DNA of 64,000 nucleotides from Bacteroidales bacterium UBA6267 (GCA_002440745.1 DJVB01000021.1:7066-71065), one strand, 5' to 3'. Counted from the stretch's first letter, positions 52,240-61,468 are shown. Notes: generated by a model not told the origin, from the sequence alone. Program-made: numbers and translations.

Positions 52240-52247
52240 CAAACTTA
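52240..52247 (-). promoter_or_regulatory. -7 element (TAAGTTTG) of the PqqD-ATP-grasp operon
   Basis: TAAGTTTG on the minus strand matches TAnnTTTG, 36 nt before the ATG at 52203. No convincing -33 TTTG, so activation by another factor is possible. Confidence 0.5.
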
Positions 52248-52393
52248 ATAAGTTAGCATTTAGTAGCGAAGAAATTTTTCAATTGACTGAATTTTTCGCA
52301 ACAATGCTAATGGACACATTAAGAAAAAAAAACTTGCACGTTTTGAAACATTTTTTAAGAATAAAGAAAAATGGAAGGCAGGACGGAAAATAC

Positions 52394-52422
52394 TAACTTT
52401 GCGGCTCGTCACAATATCTTTG
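52394..52422 (+). promoter_or_regulatory. Two tandem -7 elements of the lytic transglycosylase gene
   Basis: TAACTTTG (52394-52401) and TATCTTTG (52415-52422) both match TAnnTTTG, 21 nt apart, before the ATG at 52484. They may be two promoters. Confidence 0.45.
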
Positions 52423-52483
52423 TTTTTTATCTATATTGTTGATATTCAATATGTAATATTTTTTTGACAACTTTTTATTCCTT

Positions 52484-53470
52484 ATGAAATTTTTAAAGAT
52501 TCTAATTCTTGTTTTTCTTGTTATATCGATTCCAATCCTATATATTGCTTTCGACTCTTCGGATAAGGTTCTTGATAATGCCTATAATGAGCATTACCAA
52601 AAGGATTATCGAATTTATAACCCACCAATTCCTGAAAAAATGGATTTTGCCGGTGAGTCATTGCCTTTGGATATTTTTTACGTGGCTGAAAGTTTCGAAC
52701 GCGAGATATTAGTTAATACATATTGGCATTCCAATGCGATTTTGGTTTTTAAACGTGCAAACAGATGGTTTCCTTTGATTGAGCCGATTTTAAAAGAGAA
52801 TAATATTCCGGACGATTTTAAATATTTGGCTGTTATTGAAAGTGGATTGACAAACGCTACATCACCGGCAGGTGCAAAGGGATTTTGGCAGTTTATGAAA
52901 TCAACTGCCAATCAGTATGGTTTGGAAGTCAATGATGAAGTAGATGAGCGATTACATGTTGAGAAAGCTACTTATGCCGCTTGTCGGTATTTAAAAGATG
53001 CTTATGCAAAATATGGTAATTGGGTTTCGGTGGCGGCGTCTTATAATATGGGCATGGGAGGACTTTCCAATCAAATGTCGCGACAGGGGGAAAGCTCCTA
53101 TTTCGATTTGTCACTCAACAGTGAAACAGCAAGATATGTATATCGAATTGCTGCATTGAAGGCGATTTTTGAAGCGCCGAAAAGCTATGGTTTTTATCTA
53201 AAACCATCGGATTTATATCCCAAGCTTACTTACAATTTGATTTCATTAGATAGCGCGGTAAATGATTTTTCGGATTACGCTAAGAGTTTTAATATCAGTT
53301 ATAGAATGCTTAAAGAATTAAATCCCTGGCTTTTATCAACAAAATTGACAAACAAAAGCAGGAAGGTTTATCAAATAAAAATTCCAGATAAGGAGATGTT
53401 GGATTATTCTAAATTGAAGGGGAGAATGTCGGATAAAATAGGGATTTTTGGAGATGAAAATGGGGAATAA
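52484..53470 (+). CDS. Membrane-bound lytic transglycosylase, MltD-like, with LysM-like tail
   Basis: Peptidoglycan lytic enzyme of 328 residues producing anhydro-muramyl ends. An N-terminal hydrophobic leader (about 5-22) leads to the SLT domain (about 95-230): FKYLAVIESGLTNATSPAGA with catalytic Glu119, KGFWQFMKSTANQYGL, VDERLHVEKATYAACRYLKD and VAASYNMGMGGL, in the family's conserved order. The C-terminal 60 residues (YRMLKELNPWLLSTKL; YQIKIPDKEM) look like a degenerate LysM. The uvrA frame begins within the last codons. The catalytic call is firm. Confidence 0.92.
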   Translation: MKFLKILILVFLVISIPILYIAFDSSDKVLDNAYNEHYQKDYRIYNPPIPEKMDFAGESLPLDIFYVAESFEREILVNTYWHSNAILVFKRANRWFPLIEPILKENNIPDDFKYLAVIESGLTNATSPAGAKGFWQFMKSTANQYGLEVNDEVDERLHVEKATYAACRYLKDAYAKYGNWVSVAASYNMGMGGLSNQMSRQGESSYFDLSLNSETARYVYRIAALKAIFEAPKSYGFYLKPSDLYPKLTYNLISLDSAVNDFSDYAKSFNISYRMLKELNPWLLSTKLTNKSRKVYQIKIPDKEMLDYSKLKGRMSDKIGIFGDENGE

Positions 53471-56330
53471 TATGGAGGTAGAGACATCAAATATTTTTGA
53501 ATATGGTGTTTTGGAGATTGAAGGAGCGCGCGTTCATAATCTTCAAAATGTGAACTTAAAAATTCCACGAAATAAACTTGTGGTTATTACTGGCATCAGT
53601 GGAAGTGGAAAGTCATCATTGGCTTTCGATACGATTTACGCTGAAGGGCAACGGCGCTATATGGAAACATTTTCTGCTTATGCAAGGCAGTTTATTGGTT
53701 CGATGGAGCGACCGGATGTAGATAAAATTTCGGGTTTAAGCCCTGTAATTAGCATTGAACAAAAAACTACTTCCAAAAACCCTCGATCTACCGTCGGCAC
53801 TGTTACCGAAATATATGATTTTTTGCGTCTTTTATTTGCACGGGCTTCAGATGCATATTCCTTTAATACCGGAAAAAAGATGGTTCAATATTCAGATAGT
53901 CAGATTATTGAATTGATTCAGCAAGACTTTTTTGGAAAAAATCTGAATATTTTAGCTCCTTTGGTTACAGCCCGTAAAGGGCACTATCGTGAGCTTTTTG
54001 AGCAATTACGAAATCAAGGTTATTTGCGCGTTAGGGTTGATGGCGAAATTCAAGAGTTGGTTTTTGGGATGCGGGTAGATAGATATAAAGTGCATGATAT
54101 TGAGGCTGTTGTGGATCGCATTACCATTAACGAAAAATCTGTTGAACGATTGACTAAATCGGTCAATACTGCCATGAATTTGGGAAAAGGTGTTGTACTC
54201 GTAAATCAAGACGAAACGGATATTTCTCGATATTTTAGCCGTAATCTAATGTGTGTCGATACGGGCATTTCGTATCCTCAACCGGAGCCGAACTCTTTCT
54301 CCTTCAACTCTCCTTATGGTGCCTGTCCTAAATGTAGCGGTCTCGGTGAAATCACTCAGGTCGATGTGGATAAGGTAATTCCTGATCAACGTCAGTCCAT
54401 TGCTCAAGGAGGAATAGTGCCTATTGGAGCAAGACGTAATGCATACATATTTAGGCAGTTAGAAGGCATTGCAAAGAATCATGGTTTCACCCTTGATACT
54501 CCCATTGCTGAGCTTTCGGAAGATATCATTGATATGCTTCTTTACGGTACAAGTGAAATGGTTCAGCTTAAAAATGAAATTACCGGTGTGATTGATACCT
54601 TTCAATTAGATTTTCCTGGTGTTATCAATTTTATCATGGATCAGGATGATGAATTTGCTACAAAGAATATTAAAAACTGGGTTGGCCAGTTTACTAACAA
54701 AACGGTTTGTCCTCATTGTCAGGGAGCAAGATTGAAAAAGGAGAGTCTTCATTTCAAGATTGATGGAAAAACAATAGCCGATTTGGCTAATATGGATTTA
54801 AAAGAGCTTTGGAATTGGCTTCAGCATATCGAAGATAGACTTGAACCCCGACAACTGACTATTGCTAAAGAGATTTTGCGTGAGATTAAAAAGCGTCTTG
54901 GTTTTTTGCTTGATGTTGGAATTGAATATCTCAATCTCAATCGTCCGGCACGTACACTTTCAGGCGGAGAATCGCAACGAATCCGGCTTGCTACACAGAT
55001 TGGCTCTAAGTTAGTTGGTGTTCTTTATATTCTCGATGAACCTTCAATTGGGCTTCATCAGCGTGATAATCAACGACTTATTCAGGCTTTAAAGGAATTG
55101 CGTGATTTAGGCAACACGGTGATTGTGGTGGAACATGATGAAGATATGATTCGGGCGGCTGACTATATCGTGGATATTGGACCTGGAGCAGGAAAACATG
55201 GTGGAAAAATCGTTGCGCAAGGTTCTTTATCAGAAATACTTCAATCTAACTCATTAACATCTTGTTATTTAAATGGAAAAAAATCAATCGGAATTCCAAG
55301 TCGGGTAAATCGAGGTTCAGGAGATTCCTTGAAACTTTTTGGAGCCTGTGGAAATAATCTTCGAAATGTGGATTTGGAAATACCGCTTGGAAAAATGGTT
55401 TGTGTAACTGGTGTTTCCGGTTCAGGAAAATCAACTCTGATAAACGAAACTCTGTATCCCATTTTAAGTCAGTATTTTTACAGGTCGGAGAAAAAGCCGC
55501 TATGTTATTCCGAAATCATCGGTGTTGAGAATATCGACAAAGTTATTGACGTGGACCAATCGCCAATTGGCCGCACACCTCGATCAAATCCTGCAACCTA
55601 CACAGGTTTGTTTGCTCCAATTCGCGATTTGTTTGCCAGTTTGACCGAATCACAAATTCGTGGGTATAAACCCGGAAGATTTTCTTTTAACGTAAAAGGT
55701 GGGCGTTGTGAAGTTTGCAAAGGTGCAGGTCTGAGAATTATCGAAATGAATTTTCTTCCGGATGTTTATGTTCATTGCGACGAATGCCAAGGGAAAAGAT
55801 ATAATCGTGAAACTCTTGAGGTTCGATATCGGGGAAAATCCATTAATGATGTTTTGGATTTGACAGTAAATCAAGCGGTTGATTTTTTTGAAAATATCCC
55901 ACATATACTTATCAAAGTTCAAGCCTTGCAAGATGTTGGATTGGGTTATATAACCTTAGGCCAGCCTTCTACAACACTTTCCGGAGGGGAAGCGCAACGG
56001 GTGAAACTCGCTACCGAGCTTAGTAAACGTGATTCAGGGAAAACGCTTTACATTTTAGATGAACCAACTACTGGGCTGCATTTTGAAGATGTGAAAGTGC
56101 TAATGGGTGTTCTCGAAAAATTGGTGAAGCGTGGTAATACTGTGCTGATAATTGAACATAATTTGGACGTGATTTGTTATTCCGACTACATTATTGATTT
56201 AGGACCCGAAGGCGGAAGGGGAGGAGGAATAATTGTAGATTCTGGTACTCCTTCTGAGTTGGCCCGTAAAGGTAAATCCTATACAGCACAATTTGTTAAG
56301 CAACGATTTTTGGAACTAAAAAGACAATAA
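53460..56330 (+). CDS. uvrA: Excinuclease ABC subunit A
   Basis: DNA damage-sensing ATPase of nucleotide excision repair, about 956 residues. Two ABC ATPase modules: Walker A GISGSGKSSLAFDTIYAEG (near 40) and GVSGSGKSTLINETLYP (near 655); signature motifs LSGGESQRIRLATQIGSKL and LSGGEAQRVKLATELSKR; Walker B LYILDEPSIGLHQRD and LYILDEPTTGLHFED. Zinc-binding CxxC pairs are seen in CPKCSGLGEI, CPHCQGARL and CEVCKGAGL/CDECQGKRY. Start taken at ATG 53460 (GGAG 6 nt upstream); ATGs at 53454 and 53472 are alternatives. It overlaps or directly follows the transglycosylase gene. Confidence 0.97.
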   Translation: MGNNMEVETSNIFEYGVLEIEGARVHNLQNVNLKIPRNKLVVITGISGSGKSSLAFDTIYAEGQRRYMETFSAYARQFIGSMERPDVDKISGLSPVISIEQKTTSKNPRSTVGTVTEIYDFLRLLFARASDAYSFNTGKKMVQYSDSQIIELIQQDFFGKNLNILAPLVTARKGHYRELFEQLRNQGYLRVRVDGEIQELVFGMRVDRYKVHDIEAVVDRITINEKSVERLTKSVNTAMNLGKGVVLVNQDETDISRYFSRNLMCVDTGISYPQPEPNSFSFNSPYGACPKCSGLGEITQVDVDKVIPDQRQSIAQGGIVPIGARRNAYIFRQLEGIAKNHGFTLDTPIAELSEDIIDMLLYGTSEMVQLKNEITGVIDTFQLDFPGVINFIMDQDDEFATKNIKNWVGQFTNKTVCPHCQGARLKKESLHFKIDGKTIADLANMDLKELWNWLQHIEDRLEPRQLTIAKEILREIKKRLGFLLDVGIEYLNLNRPARTLSGGESQRIRLATQIGSKLVGVLYILDEPSIGLHQRDNQRLIQALKELRDLGNTVIVVEHDEDMIRAADYIVDIGPGAGKHGGKIVAQGSLSEILQSNSLTSCYLNGKKSIGIPSRVNRGSGDSLKLFGACGNNLRNVDLEIPLGKMVCVTGVSGSGKSTLINETLYPILSQYFYRSEKKPLCYSEIIGVENIDKVIDVDQSPIGRTPRSNPATYTGLFAPIRDLFASLTESQIRGYKPGRFSFNVKGGRCEVCKGAGLRIIEMNFLPDVYVHCDECQGKRYNRETLEVRYRGKSINDVLDLTVNQAVDFFENIPHILIKVQALQDVGLGYITLGQPSTTLSGGEAQRVKLATELSKRDSGKTLYILDEPTTGLHFEDVKVLMGVLEKLVKRGNTVLIIEHNLDVICYSDYIIDLGPEGGRGGGIIVDSGTPSELARKGKSYTAQFVKQRFLELKRQ

Positions 56331-56334
56331 AAAA

Positions 56335-56400
56335 GGCTATTCAATAAGAGATTCTTAAGATTTTACTCGAAATTAGACTTATTGAACAGCCACATTTTTT
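56335..56400. terminator. Terminator between convergent uvrA and the PspC-domain gene
   Basis: GGCTATTCAATAAG (56335-56348) pairs with CTTATTGAACAGCC (56378-56391) with one mismatch around a 29-nt loop; six T end at 56400. It can serve both convergent genes. Confidence 0.75.
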
Positions 56401-56415
56401 GGTGTAAATCAGTTT

Positions 56416-57966
56416 TTATGGAATACTGTAACCCAATTCTCGTTCAATTTCCTTGTAAAGTTGAGACGTTAATTCCGGATTTTCTTCGATTATAATACTC
56501 TTATTTTTTGGAACAAAAAGCCTAATCTCAACTTGTTGATTTCGGAATCTATCTTGGCTTGGATAACTGAAAAGTGGCGGCAGATATACTAAACTGTCCT
56601 TTGTAACTATTTCATATTCAATATTTCGTATGTTTTTTGACGCTATTGAAGGTTTTTCACCATGACTTTTTTTGATAATTTCTATTCGGAAAGTACTATC
56701 ATTTGTAAAGTAGGAGTGGAATGTTGGTGCAGCATAGTAAATACTGTCCGTTTTTATCACCATAAAATCACCATCAAACTCATCGTAAATTGTCGCATAA
56801 TCATCATCTAAATCAGGTAAATTTGTTACAGAAGGAGATATTCTGAGATGTAATGTTTTCGTTGAGTCGTTTAGATTTAAATCGACTTGGCTTTTCACGG
56901 ATGTATTGTGTTCAAAATGATTTTTAATTTGGAAAAAAGAAACAGCCGAGAAAATAACTGCAACTAACCATAGAATACCTAAAGCTTTATTGATTCCTTT
57001 TGCTTCGGTCCTAAACCCGAACAAGTATCCTAAACTACCTAAAATCAAGCTAATAAGTGGTATGAAAATGATGGCAATTAGAGGTAAAAATACCAAATGA
57101 TATTCAGAGTTGTTCACGGTTATCGATCGTAGGATTTCGGGTATGGAGAAATAAACTAAATCCCCAAGAATGAAAAACAAACTACCGCCAGCAGTGACAA
57201 ATGCCGGAATGGTAAATCCAATGATTATTAAAGCTAAAATTCCGAAAAACAAACCAAAGAACACTAAAATCACTTTTACCAAAGCTGATATCATCGAGAC
57301 TAAGACCGAAGGTTGATTATTTCTTGGTGCGTGGGTCTCGCTTTTTTTTTTGGTAAAATGCTCCTTCTTTATCTTGTTTATCTGATCACCAAGATTATTT
57401 ACTTCTTCTTTAATCTTGCGCTCAATATTGTCGATATTAATGGGCTCCCCTTGCATTTCTAATTTTTGTGCTGTGGTAATCGCTTCGGGAACCGCTATCC
57501 AAAGAACTAAATAGATTAACAATCCTGTTCCTGAGATAAATAGAAGAACGACGAATAAGATTCTAATCCAAGCAACATCAACATTCAAATACTTGCTAAT
57601 ACCCGAGCAAACTCCGGCAATCACTTTCATATCCGAGTCGCGATAGAGACGGCGTGCTGCTGAAGTGCGCCCTGCCGAACTATGAGTATATGTTGTTTCT
57701 TCTTCGTCATCAATCTCACCCGGCTCACCCATAGCCTTGATAATCTCCTGAATATCATCAAGATTGATTGTCGTTTTCGTTGCATTCACTCGATTGCTCA
57801 TCATGTCTGCAATGCCGCGCTCAATGTCTTCAATAATTTCTTTCGATCCATTTGTTCTGCTAAAATGTCGTTCCAAACGGTTCAAATAATTCTCAAGCTG
57901 TTCATACGCATCTTCGTCAATATTGAAAAGCATTCCTGCTACATTAACTTTTATATTCTTTTTCAT
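56416..57966 (-). CDS. PspC-domain membrane protein
   Basis: 516 residues. Residues 1-80 are a cytosolic helical region (FNIDEDAYEQLENYLNRLER; IEDIERGIADMMSNRV). A PspC domain follows at about 105-165 (RLYRDSDMKVIAGVCSGISK; YLNVDVAWIRILFVVLLF; LIYLVLWIAVPEA). Four more membrane helices lie between about 225 and 350, and a beta-rich periplasmic C-terminal domain completes the protein. PspC domains sense or answer membrane stress. It is co-transcribed with the padR gene 17 nt upstream, which suggests that the repressor controls it. A stress-answering role is inferred by domain and context. Confidence 0.85.
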   Translation of the reverse strand: MKKNIKVNVAGMLFNIDEDAYEQLENYLNRLERHFSRTNGSKEIIEDIERGIADMMSNRVNATKTTINLDDIQEIIKAMGEPGEIDDEEETTYTHSSAGRTSAARRLYRDSDMKVIAGVCSGISKYLNVDVAWIRILFVVLLFISGTGLLIYLVLWIAVPEAITTAQKLEMQGEPINIDNIERKIKEEVNNLGDQINKIKKEHFTKKKSETHAPRNNQPSVLVSMISALVKVILVFFGLFFGILALIIIGFTIPAFVTAGGSLFFILGDLVYFSIPEILRSITVNNSEYHLVFLPLIAIIFIPLISLILGSLGYLFGFRTEAKGINKALGILWLVAVIFSAVSFFQIKNHFEHNTSVKSQVDLNLNDSTKTLHLRISPSVTNLPDLDDDYATIYDEFDGDFMVIKTDSIYYAAPTFHSYFTNDSTFRIEIIKKSHGEKPSIASKNIRNIEYEIVTKDSLVYLPPLFSYPSQDRFRNQQVEIRLFVPKNKSIIIEENPELTSQLYKEIERELGYSIP

Positions 57967-57983
57967 GGTGTTGTATATTAGAT

Positions 57984-58316
57984 TTATATGGATTTTTCAA
58001 TTATTTTATTTATCGAAGAAACTAAATCATTCCAGCTTATTTTTAGTTCTTCAACAGTGTTTTTGCCTAATTGGGTCAGGGTATAGTATTTCCTTGGAGG
58101 ACCCGATGTGGATTCTTGCCAACGATAGTCAAGCAAACCTTCGTTTTTAAGTCTCGTTAATAGTGGATAAAGTGTACCTTCAACAATGATTAATTCCGCA
58201 TCTTTCATTGTCGAAATCATATCAGAAGCGTAAGCTTCCTTCTGTTCCAAAATGGAAAGGATGCAGAGTTCGAGAACTCCTTTTCGCATTTGAGCCGCTG
58301 TCTTTTCTATATTCAT
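57984..58316 (-). CDS. PadR-family transcriptional repressor
   Basis: 110-residue winged-helix protein: MNIEKTAAQMRKGVLELCIL, then SEGTLYPLLTRLKNEGLLDY-like VEGTLYPLLTRLKNEGLLDY and SGPPRKYYTLTQLGK, the PadR DNA-binding signature. The dimerising C-terminal helix is short. The start is ATG 58316; the ATG at 58349 lies upstream of the transcription start predicted from the -7 element (58336-58343). A palindrome with a PadR-like ATGT-AAA-ACAT core overlaps its promoter. First gene of a two-gene unit with the PspC-domain gene. Ligand unknown. Confidence 0.9.
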   Translation of the reverse strand: MNIEKTAAQMRKGVLELCILSILEQKEAYASDMISTMKDAELIIVEGTLYPLLTRLKNEGLLDYRWQESTSGPPRKYYTLTQLGKNTVEELKISWNDLVSSINKIIEKSI

Positions 58317-58335
58317 CTTGTCAAAATTTATTGCG

Positions 58336-58377
58336 CAAATGTATATCATTTAGTACTATGTAAAACATAGAACTAAA
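58336..58377 (-). promoter_or_regulatory. padR promoter with overlapping palindromic operator
   Basis: The -7 element TACATTTG (58336-58343, minus) is followed upstream by TTTAGTACTATG-TAAAA-CATAGAACTAAA (58349-58377), 11 of 12 arm bases matching. The core ATGT-AAA-ACAT resembles known PadR sites, and the palindrome spans the -33 region. Autoregulation is inferred. Confidence 0.65.
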
Positions 58378-58591
58378 AATAATTCAATACTGTGTTATGT
58401 ATGTTTGTTTAACGTGCACAATATCAATATTATACTAAATGTTAATAAATGTTAATCGAATTTTTATATGCTTAATTTTTATAGAAAATACTTTTTTTTG
58501 TTCTTAGAAACACTGCCATTTTATCAAGAAGGGAAACATTTTTAGGGGATTCCTTCTTAACTTTCACTCGTTTTTCTTAGTTTTTTCTCTA
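58378..58591. other. Divergent gap between padR and ffh
   Basis: Together with the padR operator and ffh promoter this forms a gap of about 375 nt. The middle part is AT-rich, with TTAATAAATGTTAAT-like runs and no ORF, no hairpin terminator and no recognised RNA. Confidence 0.4.
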
Positions 58592-58622
58592 TTGCTCAAA
58601 CTACAATATTTTGTTAATTTTG
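58592..58622 (+). promoter_or_regulatory. Promoter of ffh
   Basis: TTG (58592-58594), a 20-nt spacer and TAATTTTG (58615-58622), which matches TAnnTTTG. The ATG is at 58693. Confidence 0.55.
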
Positions 58623-58692
58623 CCGGCCAATTATAGTTAGGTATAGGCGGTTTCAAATTAGATGAAACCATTAATAAATCAAAATTTTTTTC

Positions 58693-60027
58693 ATGTTTGA
58701 GAATTTAAGTGATAAGTTAGAAAGGTCCTTTAAAATATTAAAAGGACAGGGAAAAATAACTGAGATAAATATTGCAGAAACCTTAAAGGAAGTTCGTAAA
58801 GCATTGTTAGATGCTGATGTCAGCTTTAAGATTGCCAAAGATTTCACTACTATTGTAAAGGATAAAGCTCTGGGTCAAAATGTATTAACTGCAGTTTCTC
58901 CCGGGCAATTAATGATTAAAATTGTCCATGACGAGTTAGTGACTTTGATGGGTGGCGAACATTCCGAAATTAATTTGAAAGGAAGCCCTGCCGTTATTCT
59001 TATCGCTGGTCTTCAAGGTAGTGGTAAAACAACCTTTTCAGCTAAATTGGCCAACTTCCTAAAAAACAAGCGAAATAAAAAGGTGCTTTTGGTAGCCGGT
59101 GACGTTTATCGTCCGGCGGCTATTGAGCAATTAAAAGTTTTAGGTAGTCAAATCAATGTTGAAGTTTTTTCCAACCTTGAAAGCAAAGACCCTGTTAAGA
59201 TTGCTTCTGACGCCATTGCTCATGCTCAAAACATGGGACATCAGGTAGTTATTGTTGATACTGCTGGCCGTTTAGCAGTCGATCAGGCCATGATGAATGA
59301 AATATCCGCTATTCACAAAAAGGTTAAACCACAGGAAACTTTGTTTGTTGTGGATTCAATGACCGGTCAGGATGCGGTGAATACTGCTAAAGCTTTCAAC
59401 GATGTGCTTGATTTTGATGGTGTTGTACTTACCAAACTCGATGGAGATACCAGAGGTGGTGCAGCCCTGACAATTAAGTCTGTTGTGAACAAGCCTATTA
59501 AGTTTGTTGGCTTGGGCGAGAAAATGGATGCTTTGGATGTTTTCTACCCCAAACGAATGGCCGACCGTATTTTAGGAATGGGTGATATTGTTTCCTTCGT
59601 TGAAAAAGCACAAGAGCAGTTTGATGAGGAAGAAAGTCGGAAACTCCAAAAGAAAATTGCAAAAAATACCTTTGATTTTAACGATTTCATGAAACAAATT
59701 GGACAAATCAAAAAAATGGGTAATGTCAAAGATTTGATGGGAATGATTCCTGGTATGGGCAAAATGATGAAGAATATCGATATAGATGACGATGCCTTTA
59801 AAGGGATTGAAGCCATTATTCATAGCATGACTCCTTATGAGAGAGAAAATCCTACGGTAATCAATGGTAGCAGACGGAAGCGGATTGCTCTTGGAAGTGG
59901 TACCACAATTCAGGAAGTGAATAATCTGCTTAAACAGTTTGAAGACACTCGCAAGATGATGCGAATGATGACAACCGGCAATCCAAAAAATGCGCTAAGG
60001 TCGATGAATCAACTAAGAAAAAGGTAA
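58693..60027 (+). CDS. ffh: Signal recognition particle protein Ffh (SRP54)
   Basis: GTPase that with SRP RNA brings membrane proteins to the Sec translocon. 444 residues: N domain (MFENLSDKLERSFKILKGQG), GTPase with G1 AGLQGSGKTTFSAKLANFL, DTAGRLAVDQ, TKLDGDTRGGAAL and FVGLGEKMDAL, and a methionine-rich M domain (MGMIPGMGKMMKNID; the RKRIALGSGT helix). Own promoter upstream. The HNH gene follows after 4 nt. Confidence 0.97.
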   Translation: MFENLSDKLERSFKILKGQGKITEINIAETLKEVRKALLDADVSFKIAKDFTTIVKDKALGQNVLTAVSPGQLMIKIVHDELVTLMGGEHSEINLKGSPAVILIAGLQGSGKTTFSAKLANFLKNKRNKKVLLVAGDVYRPAAIEQLKVLGSQINVEVFSNLESKDPVKIASDAIAHAQNMGHQVVIVDTAGRLAVDQAMMNEISAIHKKVKPQETLFVVDSMTGQDAVNTAKAFNDVLDFDGVVLTKLDGDTRGGAALTIKSVVNKPIKFVGLGEKMDALDVFYPKRMADRILGMGDIVSFVEKAQEQFDEEESRKLQKKIAKNTFDFNDFMKQIGQIKKMGNVKDLMGMIPGMGKMMKNIDIDDDAFKGIEAIIHSMTPYERENPTVINGSRRKRIALGSGTTIQEVNNLLKQFEDTRKMMRMMTTGNPKNALRSMNQLRKR

Positions 60028-60031
60028 GACT

Positions 60032-60571
60032 ATGATTGATTTGTTTAAAGAAGAACGATGGCTCGATTTAAAAATCGAAGATGCACACGAAAATGAAAAA
60101 TTCCAAATTTCTAATTTCGGAAGAATCCGATCATTCAAGGTTTCTCCTACAAAACCAAAAATCATTGGTGGTAGTTGGATTGGAGGCTATAATGCAATTG
60201 TGGTTAAACTGAAAACCGGAAAATCACAAACGTATTATATTCATAAGTTAGTTGCTCAGCATTTTATCGTTAATCTTAATCCCGCATTGACTCAGGTAAT
60301 TCATTTGGATTATGACAAAACAAATAATCATTATGGTAATTTAAAGTGGATTGATGCGGAAGGAGCGCGAGCTCATCAAAAATCGGATCAGAATTACGAT
60401 GCAAAAAAGATTAAAAACAGTAAACTTACTGAGAATCAAGTAATACGCATCAAGAAAATGCTCAAACGGGGTACAATGCGACCTTATCGTATTGCTCAAC
60501 AGTTTGGAATTTCACAAACTCAGCTTTTACGTATCAAAAATGGTAAAAATTGGGCACATATTGAAGTTTAA
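60032..60571 (+). CDS. NUMOD4-HNH endonuclease-like protein, free-standing
   Basis: 179 residues with the order typical of homing-type endonucleases: NUMOD4 (EERWLDLKIEDAHENEKFQI; SNFGRIRSF), an HNH-like core (YYIHKLVAQHFIVNLNPALT; VIHLDYDKTNNHYGNLKW, where the canonical form is VNHxDGxKxNNxxxNLEW), then a helix-turn-helix C-terminus (LTENQVIRIKKMLKRG; RIAQQFGISQTQLLRIKNGK). The His and Asn ligands are kept while the first Asn is Ile, so cleavage may be weakened. No intron or intein is visible. It lies 4 nt after ffh and 15 nt before folD, as an insertion between housekeeping genes. Confidence 0.85.
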   Translation: MIDLFKEERWLDLKIEDAHENEKFQISNFGRIRSFKVSPTKPKIIGGSWIGGYNAIVVKLKTGKSQTYYIHKLVAQHFIVNLNPALTQVIHLDYDKTNNHYGNLKWIDAEGARAHQKSDQNYDAKKIKNSKLTENQVIRIKKMLKRGTMRPYRIAQQFGISQTQLLRIKNGKNWAHIEV

Positions 60572-60586
60572 TTTAAAGTATTGGAA

Positions 60587-61468
60587 ATGAAAATAATAGA
60601 TGGAAAATTAATTTCCGAACAAATAAAAAAAGAAATTGCTAAAGAGGTGGTGCAATTTGTTGATAATGAGCCAAGAGGGCCTCATTTAGCTGCTGTGATA
60701 GTAGGTAACGACCCTGCCAGTATGACTTATGTAGGAGCAAAAGAAAGGGCCTGTAAATCTGTTGGAATTACTTCTTCAGTTTATAATCTTTCTGAACAAA
60801 CTACAGAAGAAGAATTATTGCAACTTGTTGATTTCCTAAATGAAGATCCTGACGTCGATGGTTTTATTGTGCAACTTCCCTTACCTGCTCATCTTGACGA
60901 GCAAAAAGTAATTAATGCAATTCGACCTGAGAAAGATGTGGATGGTTTTCATCCAATAAACTTAGGTAAAATGGTTTTGGGGATTGATACCATGGTTTCG
61001 GCAACTCCTAATGGAATTCTCGAATTATTATCTCGGTACAAAATTGACACAGCCGGAAAGCATTGCGTTGTTGTTGGTCGGAGTAATATTGTTGGAACAC
61101 CGGTTAGTATTTTATTGAGTCGTAAAGGATATCCGGGAGACGCCACTGTAACTCTATGTCATAGTAAGACTCCAAATCTGTCCGAACTGACATTGCAGGC
61201 TGATATTCTAATTGTTGCCATCGGAAAACCAGAGTTTGTCGATGAATCGATGGTGAAATCAGGTGCGGTGGTAATTGATGTTGGGATTCATCGAATTGAA
61301 GATTCTACAAAAAACAACGGTTACCGACTTGTAGGCGATGTCAATTTTAACTCTGTTTCAAAAAAAGCTTCCCATATTTCGCCTGTTCCTGGTGGAGTTG
61401 GCCCAATGACTATCGCAGCATTGTTGATGAATACTCTTAAAGCTTTTAAAACCTCTCAAATTAAGTAA
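60587..61468 (+). CDS. folD: Bifunctional methylenetetrahydrofolate dehydrogenase/cyclohydrolase
   Basis: Interconverts 5,10-methylene- and 10-formyl-tetrahydrofolate with NADP. 293 residues with GNDPASMTYVGAKERACKSV (catalytic YxxxK), GFIVQLPLPAHLDEQKVINA, DGFHPINLGKM, VVGRSNIVGTPVSILLSRKG and the C-terminal ISPVPGGVGPMTIAALLMNT. Start at ATG 60587; a TTG six bases earlier is also in frame. The queE frame begins just after its stop codon. Confidence 0.96.
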   Translation: MKIIDGKLISEQIKKEIAKEVVQFVDNEPRGPHLAAVIVGNDPASMTYVGAKERACKSVGITSSVYNLSEQTTEEELLQLVDFLNEDPDVDGFIVQLPLPAHLDEQKVINAIRPEKDVDGFHPINLGKMVLGIDTMVSATPNGILELLSRYKIDTAGKHCVVVGRSNIVGTPVSILLSRKGYPGDATVTLCHSKTPNLSELTLQADILIVAIGKPEFVDESMVKSGAVVIDVGIHRIEDSTKNNGYRLVGDVNFNSVSKKASHISPVPGGVGPMTIAALLMNTLKAFKTSQIK

